Origin: Anaeromonas gelatinilytica
Lineage (GTDB): Bacteria > Bacillota > Clostridia > Tissierellales > SIT17
Assembly: GCF_016820635.1 (NCBI RefSeq)
Contig: NZ_WSFU01000129.1
Span: forward strand, 1 to 41,012
Direction of reading: 5' to 3'
Length of the DNA: 41,012 nucleotides
Part shown: one piece after another, positions 7,205-16,616 of the stretch
Layout: every line of letters starts with the position of its first letter
How positions within the stretch are numbered: position 1 is the stretch's first letter
Notes under the pieces: model-generated
What the model was told of the DNA's origin: nothing
What the model saw: only the letters and a program-made list of their open reading frames with translations
The model's database searches: none
Translations under genes and position numbers: made by a program

Positions 7205-8932
7205 CTATACACTTAAACTAAATTCTTTAGCTTGTTCTAATTCTTGTATCATACGATAATAATATCCTTCTTGATCCATTAAAGTTTTATGATTTCCAAT
7301 TTCTTTAATTTCTCCTTGATTCAACACAATAATTTGATCTGCTTCCTTAATTGTATTTAATCTATGAGCAATAACAATCACTGTTTTATTTACTGTTAAT
7401 TTCTGAATTGATTGTCGTATCTTGTATTCATTATCTGCATCCAAAGAAGCCGTTGCCTCATCTAATAATACAATAGAAGCATCCTTAAGTAATGCTCTTG
7501 CAAGAGATATTCTCTGTTTCTCTCCCCCAGATACTGTAGAACCCCCTTCACCTACTATAGTGTCATAGCCATTTTCTAATTTCATAATAAACTCATGACA
7601 ATGAGCAATTTTTGCCACCTCAATAACATCTGATTTTTTTGCTTTTGGATTACCCACTAGAATATTATTATAGATAGTATCATTAAGTAAATAAACCTCT
7701 TGAAAAACCATGGCAATAGAATTCATTAAAGCATCTGGCTTTACCTGACGAACATCTATACCATCTACAGTAATTTCCCCATTATCTACATCATAAAAGC
7801 GTGCAATCAAATTAAGAATTGTGCTTTTCCCGGATCCTGAATGCCCAATGAGAGCAGTCATCGATCCTTCTTTTGCAATAAATGAAATATCCTTTAATAC
7901 ATTTTCTTCTTCATAAGCGAAAGAAACATCTTCAAATTTAATTTCTCCTCTTTTCATTACAAAATCATCTTGAGAATAAGTCATCTGCTTTTGTTGATAA
8001 GTTTCTACTAATTTATCTGTTGCTAAACTTAAATATCTAAAAATCCCATAAAGTGGTGCAAAAGTACGAAACACATTAGTCAAAGCCAAACTAATAATAA
8101 TAAAAGTAAGAAATTCTTGAGCACCTAATAATCCCTGTGTAAAACGCCAAGTTCCAATAACTAAAATCAAAGGAAATGATAATTCTACAAAAATTTGAAA
8201 TATCATTACAAAAGGAACAATGGACACTTCTGTTCTTATACTTTCTTTTTTAAAGTCTTGAAAAGATTGTTCCATTCTTTTAAATTTTTCACCAGTCATA
8301 TTATGAGCTTTAAATAATGTCATCCCATTTAAATACTCAACAATTCTTGAAATTACACTATTCATCACTTTCTTCTTTTCCTTACCTACTTTTTTCACAC
8401 GTCCTCCACCAATAAAAACAAGGGGAAGTCCAATAAGTACAATAGCTAATTGAATCAATGCCAAATTAACATCAATAATAAAACTTATTGTTAATATATA
8501 AATCACCAAAATAGATGTTTTGATTAAATCTGATGTATTATGAGTAATAATAGTTTCCAAATCTCTAAGATCATTAAGCATAACATTAGATAATGAGCCT
8601 ATACTGTTTTTACTAAAATAACCCATATTAAAATTGCGAATATGATCTCCCATTGAAATTCTCAAATTTTCAACTGTTCTTGCTCCTTGACTCTGTATTT
8701 CAGCATAACCATATGAATTTAAAATTAATCTTCCAATTACCGCAATAAGCATAATTCCTGTATACAAAAAGATTCTATCAATTGTAAAGGATTGATTTAA
8801 TAAATCTAGCAACACAGTAAATAATACGCCATAACCAACCATATTAAAGACAGCATCGAAAATTAAAAATATAATAGGTTTTTTAAGATGCTTCATATCA
8901 TCCCCTAAAAGAAATCTTAACTTTCTTAACAA
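7205..8932 (-). CDS. ABC half-transporter, membrane domain fused to ATPase (second of a pair)
   Basis: About 575 residues: a six-helix type IV ABC membrane domain (roughly 20-310) followed by an ATPase with Walker A GHSGSGKST, signature SGGEKQR, Walker B VLLDEATASLD and H-loop AHRL, so this site looks catalytically complete. I place the start at the TTG at 8932, behind AAAGGGGTG and 1 nt after the stop of the upstream partner. The frame stays open to a GTG at 9001, but that region overlaps the partner and reads as its C-terminus shifted. With the 8934-10676 gene it forms a heterodimer. The Fur-box-like site and adjacent AraC regulator suggest siderophore import of the IrtAB/YbtPQ kind rather than drug export; this is inference from context. 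Confidence 0.8.
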   Translation of the reverse strand: MLRKLRFLLGDDMKHLKKPIIFLIFDAVFNMVGYGVLFTVLLDLLNQSFTIDRIFLYTGIMLIAVIGRLILNSYGYAEIQSQGARTVENLRISMGDHIRNFNMGYFSKNSIGSLSNVMLNDLRDLETIITHNTSDLIKTSILVIYILTISFIIDVNLALIQLAIVLIGLPLVFIGGGRVKKVGKEKKKVMNSVISRIVEYLNGMTLFKAHNMTGEKFKRMEQSFQDFKKESIRTEVSIVPFVMIFQIFVELSFPLILVIGTWRFTQGLLGAQEFLTFIIISLALTNVFRTFAPLYGIFRYLSLATDKLVETYQQKQMTYSQDDFVMKRGEIKFEDVSFAYEEENVLKDISFIAKEGSMTALIGHSGSGKSTILNLIARFYDVDNGEITVDGIDVRQVKPDALMNSIAMVFQEVYLLNDTIYNNILVGNPKAKKSDVIEVAKIAHCHEFIMKLENGYDTIVGEGGSTVSGGEKQRISLARALLKDASIVLLDEATASLDADNEYKIRQSIQKLTVNKTVIVIAHRLNTIKEADQIIVLNQGEIKEIGNHKTLMDQEGYYYRMIQELEQAKEFSLSV

Positions 8933-8933
8933 T

Positions 8934-10676
8934 TTAGGCACCCCTTTCTTCAACATATGTTTTTTCATCATATAAATCCCATAATTTCCGGTAAAGTCCA
9001 CATTGACTCATTAGTTCATCATGACTTCCTTTTTCAACAATCGAACCTTCATCCATCACAATAATTTGATCTACATCTTTAATAGTATACAACCTATGTG
9101 CAATAATAATAGCTGTTTTATCCTTTAACAATTCTTGTAATGCATTTTGTATATGTTTTTCATTCTCAATATCTGAATAACTAGTAACTTCATCCAAAAT
9201 AACAATAGGACTTCCCTTTAATATAGCTCTTGCTATAGATATACGTTGCTTTTCCCCTCCACTCAATTTAATTCCATCTTCTCCAAGCTTCGTTTCATAT
9301 TGATTTGGTAAACTCATAATAAGATCATGTATATAAGCTTTTTTACAAGCCTGTTGAATTTCCTCAAAGGAATATTCTTTACCCATTTTCACATTGTTCA
9401 ATATCGTATCATGAGTCATAAATACATCCTGAAATACAAATGAAACCTGATCCATCAAAGAAGATATTTCAATATTTTGAATTAAATTTTCATCAATTCT
9501 AATCTCTCCTTCTTGGATATCCCAGAATCGACCAATTAGTTTACCAACAGTCGTTTTCCCAGATCCAGATGGACCTACAAGAGCAATTACCTCACCGGGT
9601 TGAATTTCTAACGAAAAATCTTTAATCACTTCTTCTTGATCATACTTAAAAGTAACATTTTTATAAGAGATTGCTCCTTGAACACTTTCAAGCTTTTTCG
9701 TTCCATTAGTTTGAGATTCCATATTTAATATATCACGCACTCGTCCTGCTCCAACCAATAACATAGAAAAGTTACCTGCAAATTCAATAAGTACTTTAAA
9801 AGAACTTAAAAATACATTACTTAAAATCATAAATAGTATAAATGTTGGAATAGTAATCATTCCTTTAATAAGCATCCAACCACCAAAAGGAACAATAAAT
9901 AGTAATCCTGAATCAATAATCACAAGAAAAGCCGCATAATATGGAGAAGCTTTTTTTGCATACCATTCCCAAAAATCAGCATACTCTTCTGTAGCTATTT
10001 TCATTTGTTTATATCCTTTTGCAGTCACATTAAAAGCTTTCATAACAGTAATTCCATGAATAAATTGAATAATTGTTTTATTAACTCTTTCCAATAATTC
10101 ATGATACCTTTTCATATTGGCTGAATAATCTTTAAATACAATTATTTGACACATTACCCCTAGTATAACTGGTACAAACATCAATAAAGCTAATCTAAAA
10201 TCTAAAAAAAATAGATATATAATCACAACAAGAGGTGTCATAATTGCCGCAGATAAATCAGGTAATTGATGAGCAATAAAATTCTCTAACTTTTCAATAT
10301 CTTCATTAATTGTCTTTTTAACATTCCCTATAGTTTGACCAGTAAAAAATCCCATATTTAAAGTAGAGATATGTTTAACAACTTTCATTCTTAACTCATA
10401 AAGTATATTAAATGCCGCAATATGTGAAAACACTCCAGAAGATAAAAATAAAATAAGTCGTAATACTAAAACTCCCCCTAAACCATAAGCTATAAACTGA
10501 ACTTGTTTATGATTAACATCTTCTTGAATCAATGCAATCACAATATAATAAATTAAAAAATAAGGTAAAATCGAAAGAATTGAACTTACTACACTAAACA
10601 AACATGAAATAAATAATTTAATTTTATGTTTTCCAGATTCCTTCATTAAAAATTGAAAATTTTCTTTAAAATTCAT
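8934..10676 (-). CDS. ABC half-transporter, membrane domain fused to ATPase (first of a pair)
   Basis: A 580-residue fused ABC protein. It has six membrane helices in about 1-320, then an ATPase with Walker A GPSGSGKTT, signature LSGGEKQR and Walker B VILDEVTSYSD, with H-loop AHRL. The D-loop is unusual: the common SALD/SLD is SYSD here, so the two nucleotide sites of the pair are probably unequal, as in many heterodimeric ABC proteins. GGAG lies 7 nt before the ATG. Directly upstream at 10712-10730 is a 16/19 match to the Fur box, so expression should rise under iron limitation. First gene of a two-gene operon, with an AraC regulator immediately upstream on the same strand. Confidence 0.8.
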   Translation of the reverse strand: MNFKENFQFLMKESGKHKIKLFISCLFSVVSSILSILPYFLIYYIVIALIQEDVNHKQVQFIAYGLGGVLVLRLILFLSSGVFSHIAAFNILYELRMKVVKHISTLNMGFFTGQTIGNVKKTINEDIEKLENFIAHQLPDLSAAIMTPLVVIIYLFFLDFRLALLMFVPVILGVMCQIIVFKDYSANMKRYHELLERVNKTIIQFIHGITVMKAFNVTAKGYKQMKIATEEYADFWEWYAKKASPYYAAFLVIIDSGLLFIVPFGGWMLIKGMITIPTFILFMILSNVFLSSFKVLIEFAGNFSMLLVGAGRVRDILNMESQTNGTKKLESVQGAISYKNVTFKYDQEEVIKDFSLEIQPGEVIALVGPSGSGKTTVGKLIGRFWDIQEGEIRIDENLIQNIEISSLMDQVSFVFQDVFMTHDTILNNVKMGKEYSFEEIQQACKKAYIHDLIMSLPNQYETKLGEDGIKLSGGEKQRISIARAILKGSPIVILDEVTSYSDIENEKHIQNALQELLKDKTAIIIAHRLYTIKDVDQIIVMDEGSIVEKGSHDELMSQCGLYRKLWDLYDEKTYVEERGA

Positions 10677-10711
10677 TTTTTTCTCCTTCCATATATTTTT
10701 TCTAATTTCAT

Positions 10712-10730
10712 TATATTGATAATCATTCTC
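10712..10730 (-). promoter_or_regulatory. Fur-box-like operator of the ABC pair
   Basis: The 19 bp GAGAATGATTATCAATATA (minus strand) match the Fur consensus GATAATGATwATCATTATC at 16 of 19 positions. The site ends 36 bp before the ABC start codon, the expected place for an iron-dependent repressor. Confidence 0.65.
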
Positions 10731-10768
10731 ATATTCTACTCTTAAACAATATAGAAATAGCCCAATAA

Positions 10769-11743
10769 TTAAATTCGGCTATTTCTATATTTTAGCGGTG
10801 TACATCTGTATTTTCTTTTAAAAATTTTAGAAAATTTACTTGGATTATCATATCCTACATCATGAGCAATTTCTAATACTGACATTTCTGAATTTTTCAA
10901 CATTTCTTCTGCTTTTTTCATTCGAATATTCAAAATATAATGATAAACAGTATCTCCCGTAACTTCTTTAAATGCTTTTTGTAATTTATATTTAGATATC
11001 CCTAAATATTCAGCAAGTTCATCCAAAATCGGAGGATTAGCATACTCTCTCCATAATACATCTTTCACCATTTTTACTTTCTCTTCAATATTAGTCTTTT
11101 GAACTTTCAAATTACTATCCCTAAGTCGAAAAGCTTCTGCCAAAAACTCAAAAACATATCCTTTCATAGTAATAAAATCCATCAAATCTTCCATGGAATT
11201 CTCAACAATCCTTTTCGCTAATCGTTTAAACTCTACATTAGCCTTTTGAACTAAAATATATTTTCCTTTAAATAAATGATCTAATTGATTTTCCCAATCA
11301 TAAGTTCCCTTTTTAATCCACTGAGGTTTCAATACATTTTCAATGACCTTAGGATCCATAGTTATAGAAATATTAGTTGACTGTTTAAAATTAACATAAT
11401 ACTTTTCTGCACTATTCTTCATACGGTAAATAAAAACATCTCCTTCTTTCACCTTAAAAATATTTCCCCTTGGATAAGGTATCATTGTTACTTCCCCCTC
11501 AAACATATATCCAACTTCTAGTGCATCTGGCATTTCATTAAATATCTGTGTTTCTAAACTAGGAACTTCCATTTGAAGATTTCGAGAAACTTCTAATCCT
11601 TTCTCAATAAAAAATAATTCCAATTTTCCTTTACCATAATTCGAATTAATATGATAACACTTCCCAAATGTAGATTCAGTGATTTCACATGAAAGCTCAT
11701 TCATAATAGAATCCATATATTGTTCACTAATACTTTTACTCAT
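10769..11743 (-). CDS. AraC-family regulator (PchR/YbtA-like)
   Basis: About 324 residues: an N-terminal sensing region (about 1-215), then a double helix-turn-helix AraC domain (about 220-324) with ILDELAEYLGISKYKLQKAFK and the C-terminal signature SEMSVLEIAHDVGYDNPSKFSKIFKRKYRCTPLKYR. Regulators of this layout control siderophore uptake genes in many bacteria and are often activated by the siderophore. I chose the ATG at 11743, five nt after GGAGAGAAG; the frame continues to a TTG at 11797, which lacks a ribosome site. A Fur-box-like sequence at 11837-11855 lies in its own promoter. The likely target is the ABC pair downstream. Confidence 0.8.
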   Translation of the reverse strand: MSKSISEQYMDSIMNELSCEITESTFGKCYHINSNYGKGKLELFFIEKGLEVSRNLQMEVPSLETQIFNEMPDALEVGYMFEGEVTMIPYPRGNIFKVKEGDVFIYRMKNSAEKYYVNFKQSTNISITMDPKVIENVLKPQWIKKGTYDWENQLDHLFKGKYILVQKANVEFKRLAKRIVENSMEDLMDFITMKGYVFEFLAEAFRLRDSNLKVQKTNIEEKVKMVKDVLWREYANPPILDELAEYLGISKYKLQKAFKEVTGDTVYHYILNIRMKKAEEMLKNSEMSVLEIAHDVGYDNPSKFSKIFKRKYRCTPLKYRNSRI

Positions 11744-11836
11744 CACTTCTTCTCTCCAATGAATATTGCTGAATAACTTCACCCTGTTCCAATACAATCA
11801 CATAATTACATAGCAAAAGAACCTCTCCTTTCGATT

Positions 11837-11855
11837 AATAATAATAATCATTATC
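11837..11855 (-). promoter_or_regulatory. Fur-box-like operator of the AraC gene
   Basis: Read on the plus strand, AATAATAATAATCATTATC agrees with the Fur consensus GATAATGATAATCATTATC at 17 of 19 positions. It sits about 95 bp before the AraC start codon. Confidence 0.7.
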
Positions 11856-12031
11856 AATTTATATTATATATTTTTTGTTATTTTGTCAACAATTTAACCT
11901 ATTTCCACCCTCTTCTCTTAAGTTTTTTGATAAAAATTTTGAAATAATTTAAATATTAGTATAAATCTTTACATAGAATAATCCATTTCACTTTTCTGAA
12001 AGGGACCTAAAAATTCAAATTTCTTTATACT

Positions 12032-12769
12032 CTATACAATATCTTCTTTTTTAAAATAAATCACACTCGAAATAAATCCTGACAACGAAACTAATGAAAT
12101 TAGAAAAATAGCTAACCACATAGGATAACCCGTATTTTCTATCTGTCCTGTTACTAATAAATAGGAAGATGTCCATGGAAATAATGCTGCTAAGTTTTCA
12201 TTTGACACTGCAATGTTTATCATTACTACTGAAGCAGCAGTAATAATTGGTACAACAACACCCTTACTATAAATTGCAATAAATACAAATGGTGAAATCA
12301 TTAAAAATAGTAATATTCCTCCCCAAAAATACTCAATAATTGATTGTTTAAGAATAAGCATACTAAATTCAGAAGCTCTACTTAAAACGGCAAAGAATAA
12401 TGAGCAAACCCATGTAATAACTGTAAGTGCTATTATCCAAACTAAAAGCATAAGAAACTTAACTACAATAAAAGTCACTCTTGATACTGGTACTGTTAAT
12501 ATAATCTTTAAAGTTTTTTCCACATACTCACGACTAAATAAATAAGAACCTATTACAGTATAAACTATCACTCCAAATAAAAGCATTATATAAAGATTAC
12601 TTTCCGAAAAAATATCTGCATAAGTAACGATTTTATCAGCTGTGGTAAACTTTGCTTTCAATACTCCTACAAAAACCATAATTGGCGTAACCATTGCACC
12701 TAATATACTAATAATAATCATTTTAGACCGTTTTAATTTTAAAAGCTCACTTCGAATAAGATTAACCAA
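12032..12769 (-). CDS. ABC-2 type permease of a peptide-antibiotic ABC transporter
   Basis: About 245 residues with six predicted membrane segments: MIIISILGAMVTPIMVFVGV, LYIMLLFGVIVYTVIGSYLF, LMLLVWIIALTVITWVCSLFF, and three more toward the end (WLAIFLISLVSLSGFISSVIYF). The short motif SREYVEKTLK after helix 2 is typical of BcrB/LanE-like permeases that remove bacitracin or lantibiotics. The TTG start at 12769 is preferred because GGAGGTGG lies five nt upstream, inside the end of the ATPase gene. The two genes overlap by 8 nt, implying coupled translation. Last gene of the operon that begins at 15368. Confidence 0.8.
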   Translation of the reverse strand: MVNLIRSELLKLKRSKMIIISILGAMVTPIMVFVGVLKAKFTTADKIVTYADIFSESNLYIMLLFGVIVYTVIGSYLFSREYVEKTLKIILTVPVSRVTFIVVKFLMLLVWIIALTVITWVCSLFFAVLSRASEFSMLILKQSIIEYFWGGILLFLMISPFVFIAIYSKGVVVPIITAASVVMINIAVSNENLAALFPWTSSYLLVTGQIENTGYPMWLAIFLISLVSLSGFISSVIYFKKEDIV

Positions 12770-13685
12770 TTTTTCCACCTCCAATCAAATTTGAAAAATA
12801 TTCCTCTAATTTTTCCTCATTAATATTCATTTTAGTAACCAATAATCCATTATCAACAAAGCACCTATTAATTTCTCCTCTTTTCTCAATTCCATAATAT
12901 ATACGTATTGTATTATTTTCATGAACAGTATAATCATTTATATTAAAATGTTTTTCTAACAATACACAAGCCATGTTCTCATTTGATATCCTAAATTCAA
13001 CATACTGTCGATTACGTTTATGAAGTTCTTTCATATCTACTTCTTCAATCAAACGTCCTTCATGCATCACACCTATTACATCTGCCAATTGTTCAATTTC
13101 ACTTAAAACATGACTTGATATTAATATTGTTGTGCCTTTTTCCTTGCAAAATGAAAGAAGAAAATTACGAATTTCATGAATACCAATTGGATCAAGTCCA
13201 TTAATTGGCTCATCAAGAATAAGTAGCTCTGGTTCATGCATAATAGCAGCAGCAATTCCTAAGCGCTGTTTCATCCCTAGAGAATAATCGGAAAATACTT
13301 TCTTCGTTTCATCTAGTAATCCTACTATTCGAAGGGCATTATCAATACTGTCCTTTCGATGTTTACCTCGTAACATGGCAAGAATTTGAAGATTTTCTCG
13401 AGCAGTTAAATTTTCATAAAATCCTGGTGTCTCAATAATTGAACCAATTTTCCGAAATATCTTTGCAGGACAATTTTTATAATCCTCTCCAAACAAATAA
13501 ATTTTACCATCAGTTGGATTAACAAGATTCAATAACATCCTCATTGTTGTTGTTTTTCCAGCACCGTTTCGCCCTAATAATCCATATATCTTTCCATGTT
13601 CAACATGTAAATTAAGATTATTTACTCCAACTTCTTCTCCATAAAGTTTTGTAAGTTGTTTCGTCTCTATAGCATATTCTGTCAT
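12762..13685 (-). CDS. ABC transporter ATPase (bacitracin/lantibiotic immunity type)
   Basis: A 307-residue stand-alone ATPase. It has Walker A GRNGAGKTTT near 38-47, Q-loop region SIIETPGFYENLT, signature YSLGMKQRLGIA, Walker B LLILDEPINGLDP and switch His in ISSHVLSE. The C-terminal 80 residues form the variable domain seen in BcrA/LanF proteins. It powers the permease encoded next to it. GGAGGTAATGATG precedes the ATG. It lies 76 bp after the kinase gene in the order regulator, kinase, ATPase, permease, the common arrangement of two-component systems that sense cell-wall-active peptides and switch on their own transporter. Confidence 0.85.
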   Translation of the reverse strand: MTEYAIETKQLTKLYGEEVGVNNLNLHVEHGKIYGLLGRNGAGKTTTMRMLLNLVNPTDGKIYLFGEDYKNCPAKIFRKIGSIIETPGFYENLTARENLQILAMLRGKHRKDSIDNALRIVGLLDETKKVFSDYSLGMKQRLGIAAAIMHEPELLILDEPINGLDPIGIHEIRNFLLSFCKEKGTTILISSHVLSEIEQLADVIGVMHEGRLIEEVDMKELHKRNRQYVEFRISNENMACVLLEKHFNINDYTVHENNTIRIYYGIEKRGEINRCFVDNGLLVTKMNINEEKLEEYFSNLIGGGKIG

Positions 13686-13761
13686 TCATCATTACCTCCT
13701 ATATAACACTAATCATATCAAAACAATCTTGCACAACTCTTAATAAAATCTTACTTTTCTC

Positions 13762-14670
13762 TTAATTTACACAAGGAAAAACAATTGAAAAAACAGTACC
13801 ACTATCAAGACTGCTTTTTACAGAAATTTTTCCCTTATGAACATTAACCAATTCCTTTGTAATAGCAAGTCCTAATCCACTCCCCTTATCAGAACGTGCT
13901 CCATCACACTTATACGATCGATCAAAAATATAAGATAATTGTTCTGATGGTATGCTTTGTCCATTATTCATGATTTCAATAATACAACTATCTTCTTTTC
14001 TCTTAATTGAAACCGATACAAAGTTTCCTTTACCATGATTAATAGCATTTTGAAAAAGATTATTCAATATACGACGATATGCCATAGGATCAAGCTTTAC
14101 AATCATCTGTTCTTCACTAATATCTACTTTAAAAGAAATACTTTGCTTCTCAAAAATTGGTATCCAATCAATAATAATCTCTCTAGTACGTTCATTGATA
14201 TCTTCTTTCTTAAAATTAAATTTCTGTTCATTTGAATTCAACTTAAACCATTGAAAAAGCATATCAATATAAGATTTCAAATCATTTGCTTTTCTATATG
14301 CTATCTCTATATATTGACGTTCTTCTTCCTCTAAAACAATTCCATTATGAAATGCTTCTAAATATCCAAGAAGTGAAGCAAGAGGAGTACGAACATCATG
14401 GGATAAACTAGTTAATATTTGTTTATTGGCTTCATCTGCTTTTTCTAATTGTTCAATTCTCAAACTATAGGATTCAATAATAGCATTCAATTCATAACCA
14501 ATATCTTCCATTAAATCAATGTCATTAACAAATATTTTTTGTTTATTGCCATATCTATTGCTCCTCAATATAGAAACCCATTGTTTTTCTTGTTTTTTCA
14601 TTCGTAATATATAAAGAAACTGTCCTAAAGCACAAAAAAATAATAGAGAAACAATAATATGTTCTATCAT
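13762..14670 (-). CDS. Sensor histidine kinase, short-input type
   Basis: A 302-residue kinase with one N-terminal membrane helix (about 2-22) and almost no extracellular region. It has an H-box SLSHDVRTPLASLLGYLEAF, an N-box NNLFQNAINHG and a G-box GSGLGLAITKE. Kinases without an external sensor domain commonly take their signal from a partner ABC transporter (BceS-like logic), which fits the downstream ATPase-permease pair. Its ATG overlaps the regulator stop codon (ATGA), so the two are translationally coupled. All catalytic motifs are intact. Confidence 0.85.
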   Translation of the reverse strand: MIEHIIVSLLFFCALGQFLYILRMKKQEKQWVSILRSNRYGNKQKIFVNDIDLMEDIGYELNAIIESYSLRIEQLEKADEANKQILTSLSHDVRTPLASLLGYLEAFHNGIVLEEEERQYIEIAYRKANDLKSYIDMLFQWFKLNSNEQKFNFKKEDINERTREIIIDWIPIFEKQSISFKVDISEEQMIVKLDPMAYRRILNNLFQNAINHGKGNFVSVSIKRKEDSCIIEIMNNGQSIPSEQLSYIFDRSYKCDGARSDKGSGLGLAITKELVNVHKGKISVKSSLDSGTVFSIVFPCVN

Positions 14671-15368
14671 TTTTCATTACCTCCAAATTTGTAGCCCACA
14701 CCCCATACTGTTAAAATATAAGCTGGATTTTCTGGAGTAGATTCTATTTTTTTACGCAACCGTCTGATATGCACCATAATATTATTATCATCGAAAGCAT
14801 ATTCATCATTCCATACAGCACGGTAAATTTGCTTTTTTGTAAAAACTTTTCCTTTATTACTTGCTAGAAAATAAAGTAAGTCAAACTCCTTAGCTGTTAA
14901 TTCAATCAACATGTTATTTTTATAAACTTCTCTTCTTGAAACATCAATACACAAATTCCCCACAGTTAATATAGATTCTTCAGATTGAGATTGAAAATTT
15001 AAAACCATATATCGTCGTATTATTGATTGTACTCTTGCAATAAATTCACTATTACTAAAAGGCTTAGTTATATAATCATCTGCACCTATTCTTAATCCAG
15101 AAACTTTATCTACTTCACTATCCTTTGCTGTCAACATGAGAACTGGAACAGAACTACTTTTTCTTATTTCAGCTAAAACTTCAAACCCATTCATTTTAGG
15201 TAACATAACATCCAATATAATTAAGTGATATTTATTAATTTGACTCTCTACTAACCCAGATTTTCCATCATGCTTAACAACAACATCATAGCCCTCTAAC
15301 CCCAAATATTTTTTTACCAACCGACATAAATCCATATCATCATCAACTACTAATATTTTATATTCCAT
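14667..15368 (-). CDS. OmpR/PhoB-family response regulator
   Basis: About 233 residues: a receiver domain with DDD near 8-10, the phospho-acceptor in LIILDVMLPKMNG, Thr in LMLTAKD and Lys in ITKPFS, then a C-terminal winged helix (FDLLYFLASNKGKVFTKKQIYRAVW, IMVHIRRLRKKIE, ILTVWGVGYKF). The ATG at 15368 follows GAGGAGAAA; the open frame to 15425 has no ribosome site. It should activate its own operon, with the kinase and ABC transporter following. The signal is unknown; cell-wall antibiotics are a reasonable guess from the transporter type. Confidence 0.85.
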   Translation of the reverse strand: MEYKILVVDDDMDLCRLVKKYLGLEGYDVVVKHDGKSGLVESQINKYHLIILDVMLPKMNGFEVLAEIRKSSSVPVLMLTAKDSEVDKVSGLRIGADDYITKPFSNSEFIARVQSIIRRYMVLNFQSQSEESILTVGNLCIDVSRREVYKNNMLIELTAKEFDLLYFLASNKGKVFTKKQIYRAVWNDEYAFDDNNIMVHIRRLRKKIESTPENPAYILTVWGVGYKFGGNEK

Positions 15369-15527
15369 TTTATTTCTCCTCTTTTTTAACTTATATATAT
15401 CCGTAAAATCCAGAACAAATATCATACATTTCCATAGTTATCATCTTTAGAAATCACAATTCATACTTTTTTTCAATCTTTACAATCCTAGATATATATT
15501 TTCTTTTAGACTACTACAAAACTTACG

Positions 15528-16487
15528 CTATTCTATTAAATATTTATTATATACTGTAAAAGCATCTATAATATTATACTGCTCTGTCTGAGGATTACCT
15601 TCAGCTCCAACAGTAACAAGAATATACTCATTTCCATTTTTTTCAGCTAAGCTCGCCAAACATAATCCAGCTTCTTTTGTATATCCAGTTTTACCTCCAA
15701 GAATTTTTCCACCTTCAAAATCACTTTTGTCCATTTTTTTAAACATGGTACTTGATAGAGTAATTCCTCCAGAATGTAAATTAGTAGGAAGTGTAGAATA
15801 ATGATCAGAAGTAAATACCTCACGGAAAATATCATTTTCTAAAGCGTATTCCAACAATATAGATATATCTTTTACTGTAGTATAATGATTAATATCATGA
15901 AGGCCAGTAACATTGGCAAAATGTGTATCTTTCATTCCAAGTTGTTTAGCTTTTTTATTCATTAAGTTAACAAAATTTTCTTCTGAATCGGAAATATCAA
16001 TAGCTAAACCTATAGCTGCATCAGCTCCAGATGGAAGAATAACTCCATATAATAAATCCATCGCAGTTACTTTTTCACCAGGCAAAAATCCTGCCATAGA
16101 TGCATTGGCTTCATATAGATCCGAAAACATACTTTCAGGAAGAGAAATAGTTCTTTTAAAGTCAGAAATGTTTTCTAATACAACAACTGCAGTCATAATT
16201 TTGGTAAGAGATGCAGGATAAATTTTTTCTTCACTCCCACTCTCTAATAAAACTTTATCATCATTAAGATTAATTAAAATAGCTTGAGTACTATATAAAT
16301 CATTGATTTCAAAATCATTATTTGTCTCAATATCTATATTTTGCTGTGAATCAGTAATAGAATCACTTTCATGTAATTTACTTTCCATGAATTCCGAAAT
16401 ATTATATCCACTTATATAAGTTTTGAAGACATATAATAAAAGTAAAATAATTATAATTCTCCCATATCTTAATTTTCTTTTGCGCAT
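15528..16487 (-). CDS. D-alanyl-D-alanine carboxypeptidase (peptidase S11)
   Basis: A 319-residue membrane-anchored enzyme with an N-terminal hydrophobic segment (about 8-27). The serine active-site set is YPASLTKIM (SxxK), SGAD in place of the more common SGN, and GGKTGYTKEAG (KTG). It trims the terminal D-Ala from peptidoglycan pentapeptides. It is shorter than PBP5 because it lacks the C-terminal amphipathic anchor domain, and the N-terminal helix provides anchoring instead. GAGGAG precedes the ATG. It lies about 160 bp upstream of the two-component operon on the same strand. A second helper in envelope defence is possible, but an own promoter is likely. Confidence 0.85.
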   Translation of the reverse strand: MRKRKLRYGRIIIILLLLYVFKTYISGYNISEFMESKLHESDSITDSQQNIDIETNNDFEINDLYSTQAILINLNDDKVLLESGSEEKIYPASLTKIMTAVVVLENISDFKRTISLPESMFSDLYEANASMAGFLPGEKVTAMDLLYGVILPSGADAAIGLAIDISDSEENFVNLMNKKAKQLGMKDTHFANVTGLHDINHYTTVKDISILLEYALENDIFREVFTSDHYSTLPTNLHSGGITLSSTMFKKMDKSDFEGGKILGGKTGYTKEAGLCLASLAEKNGNEYILVTVGAEGNPQTEQYNIIDAFTVYNKYLIE

Positions 16488-16616
16488 AAAAAATAACTCC
16501 TCTCTTTACTTCTGATTAAACCATAAAATTAAGACTTGTTTTTAAATTTCATATTATTAAAATCTTAAGATTGCCTGAAAATATATATTATCACTTATAA
16601 ATCAATAACCATATAT

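Noticed and set aside
8933-9001. Upstream extension of the second ABC half-transporter to a GTG at 9001
   Set aside because: It lies within the partner gene in a shifted frame, adds residues unlike an ABC N-terminus, and a better ribosome site is present at the TTG at 8932.
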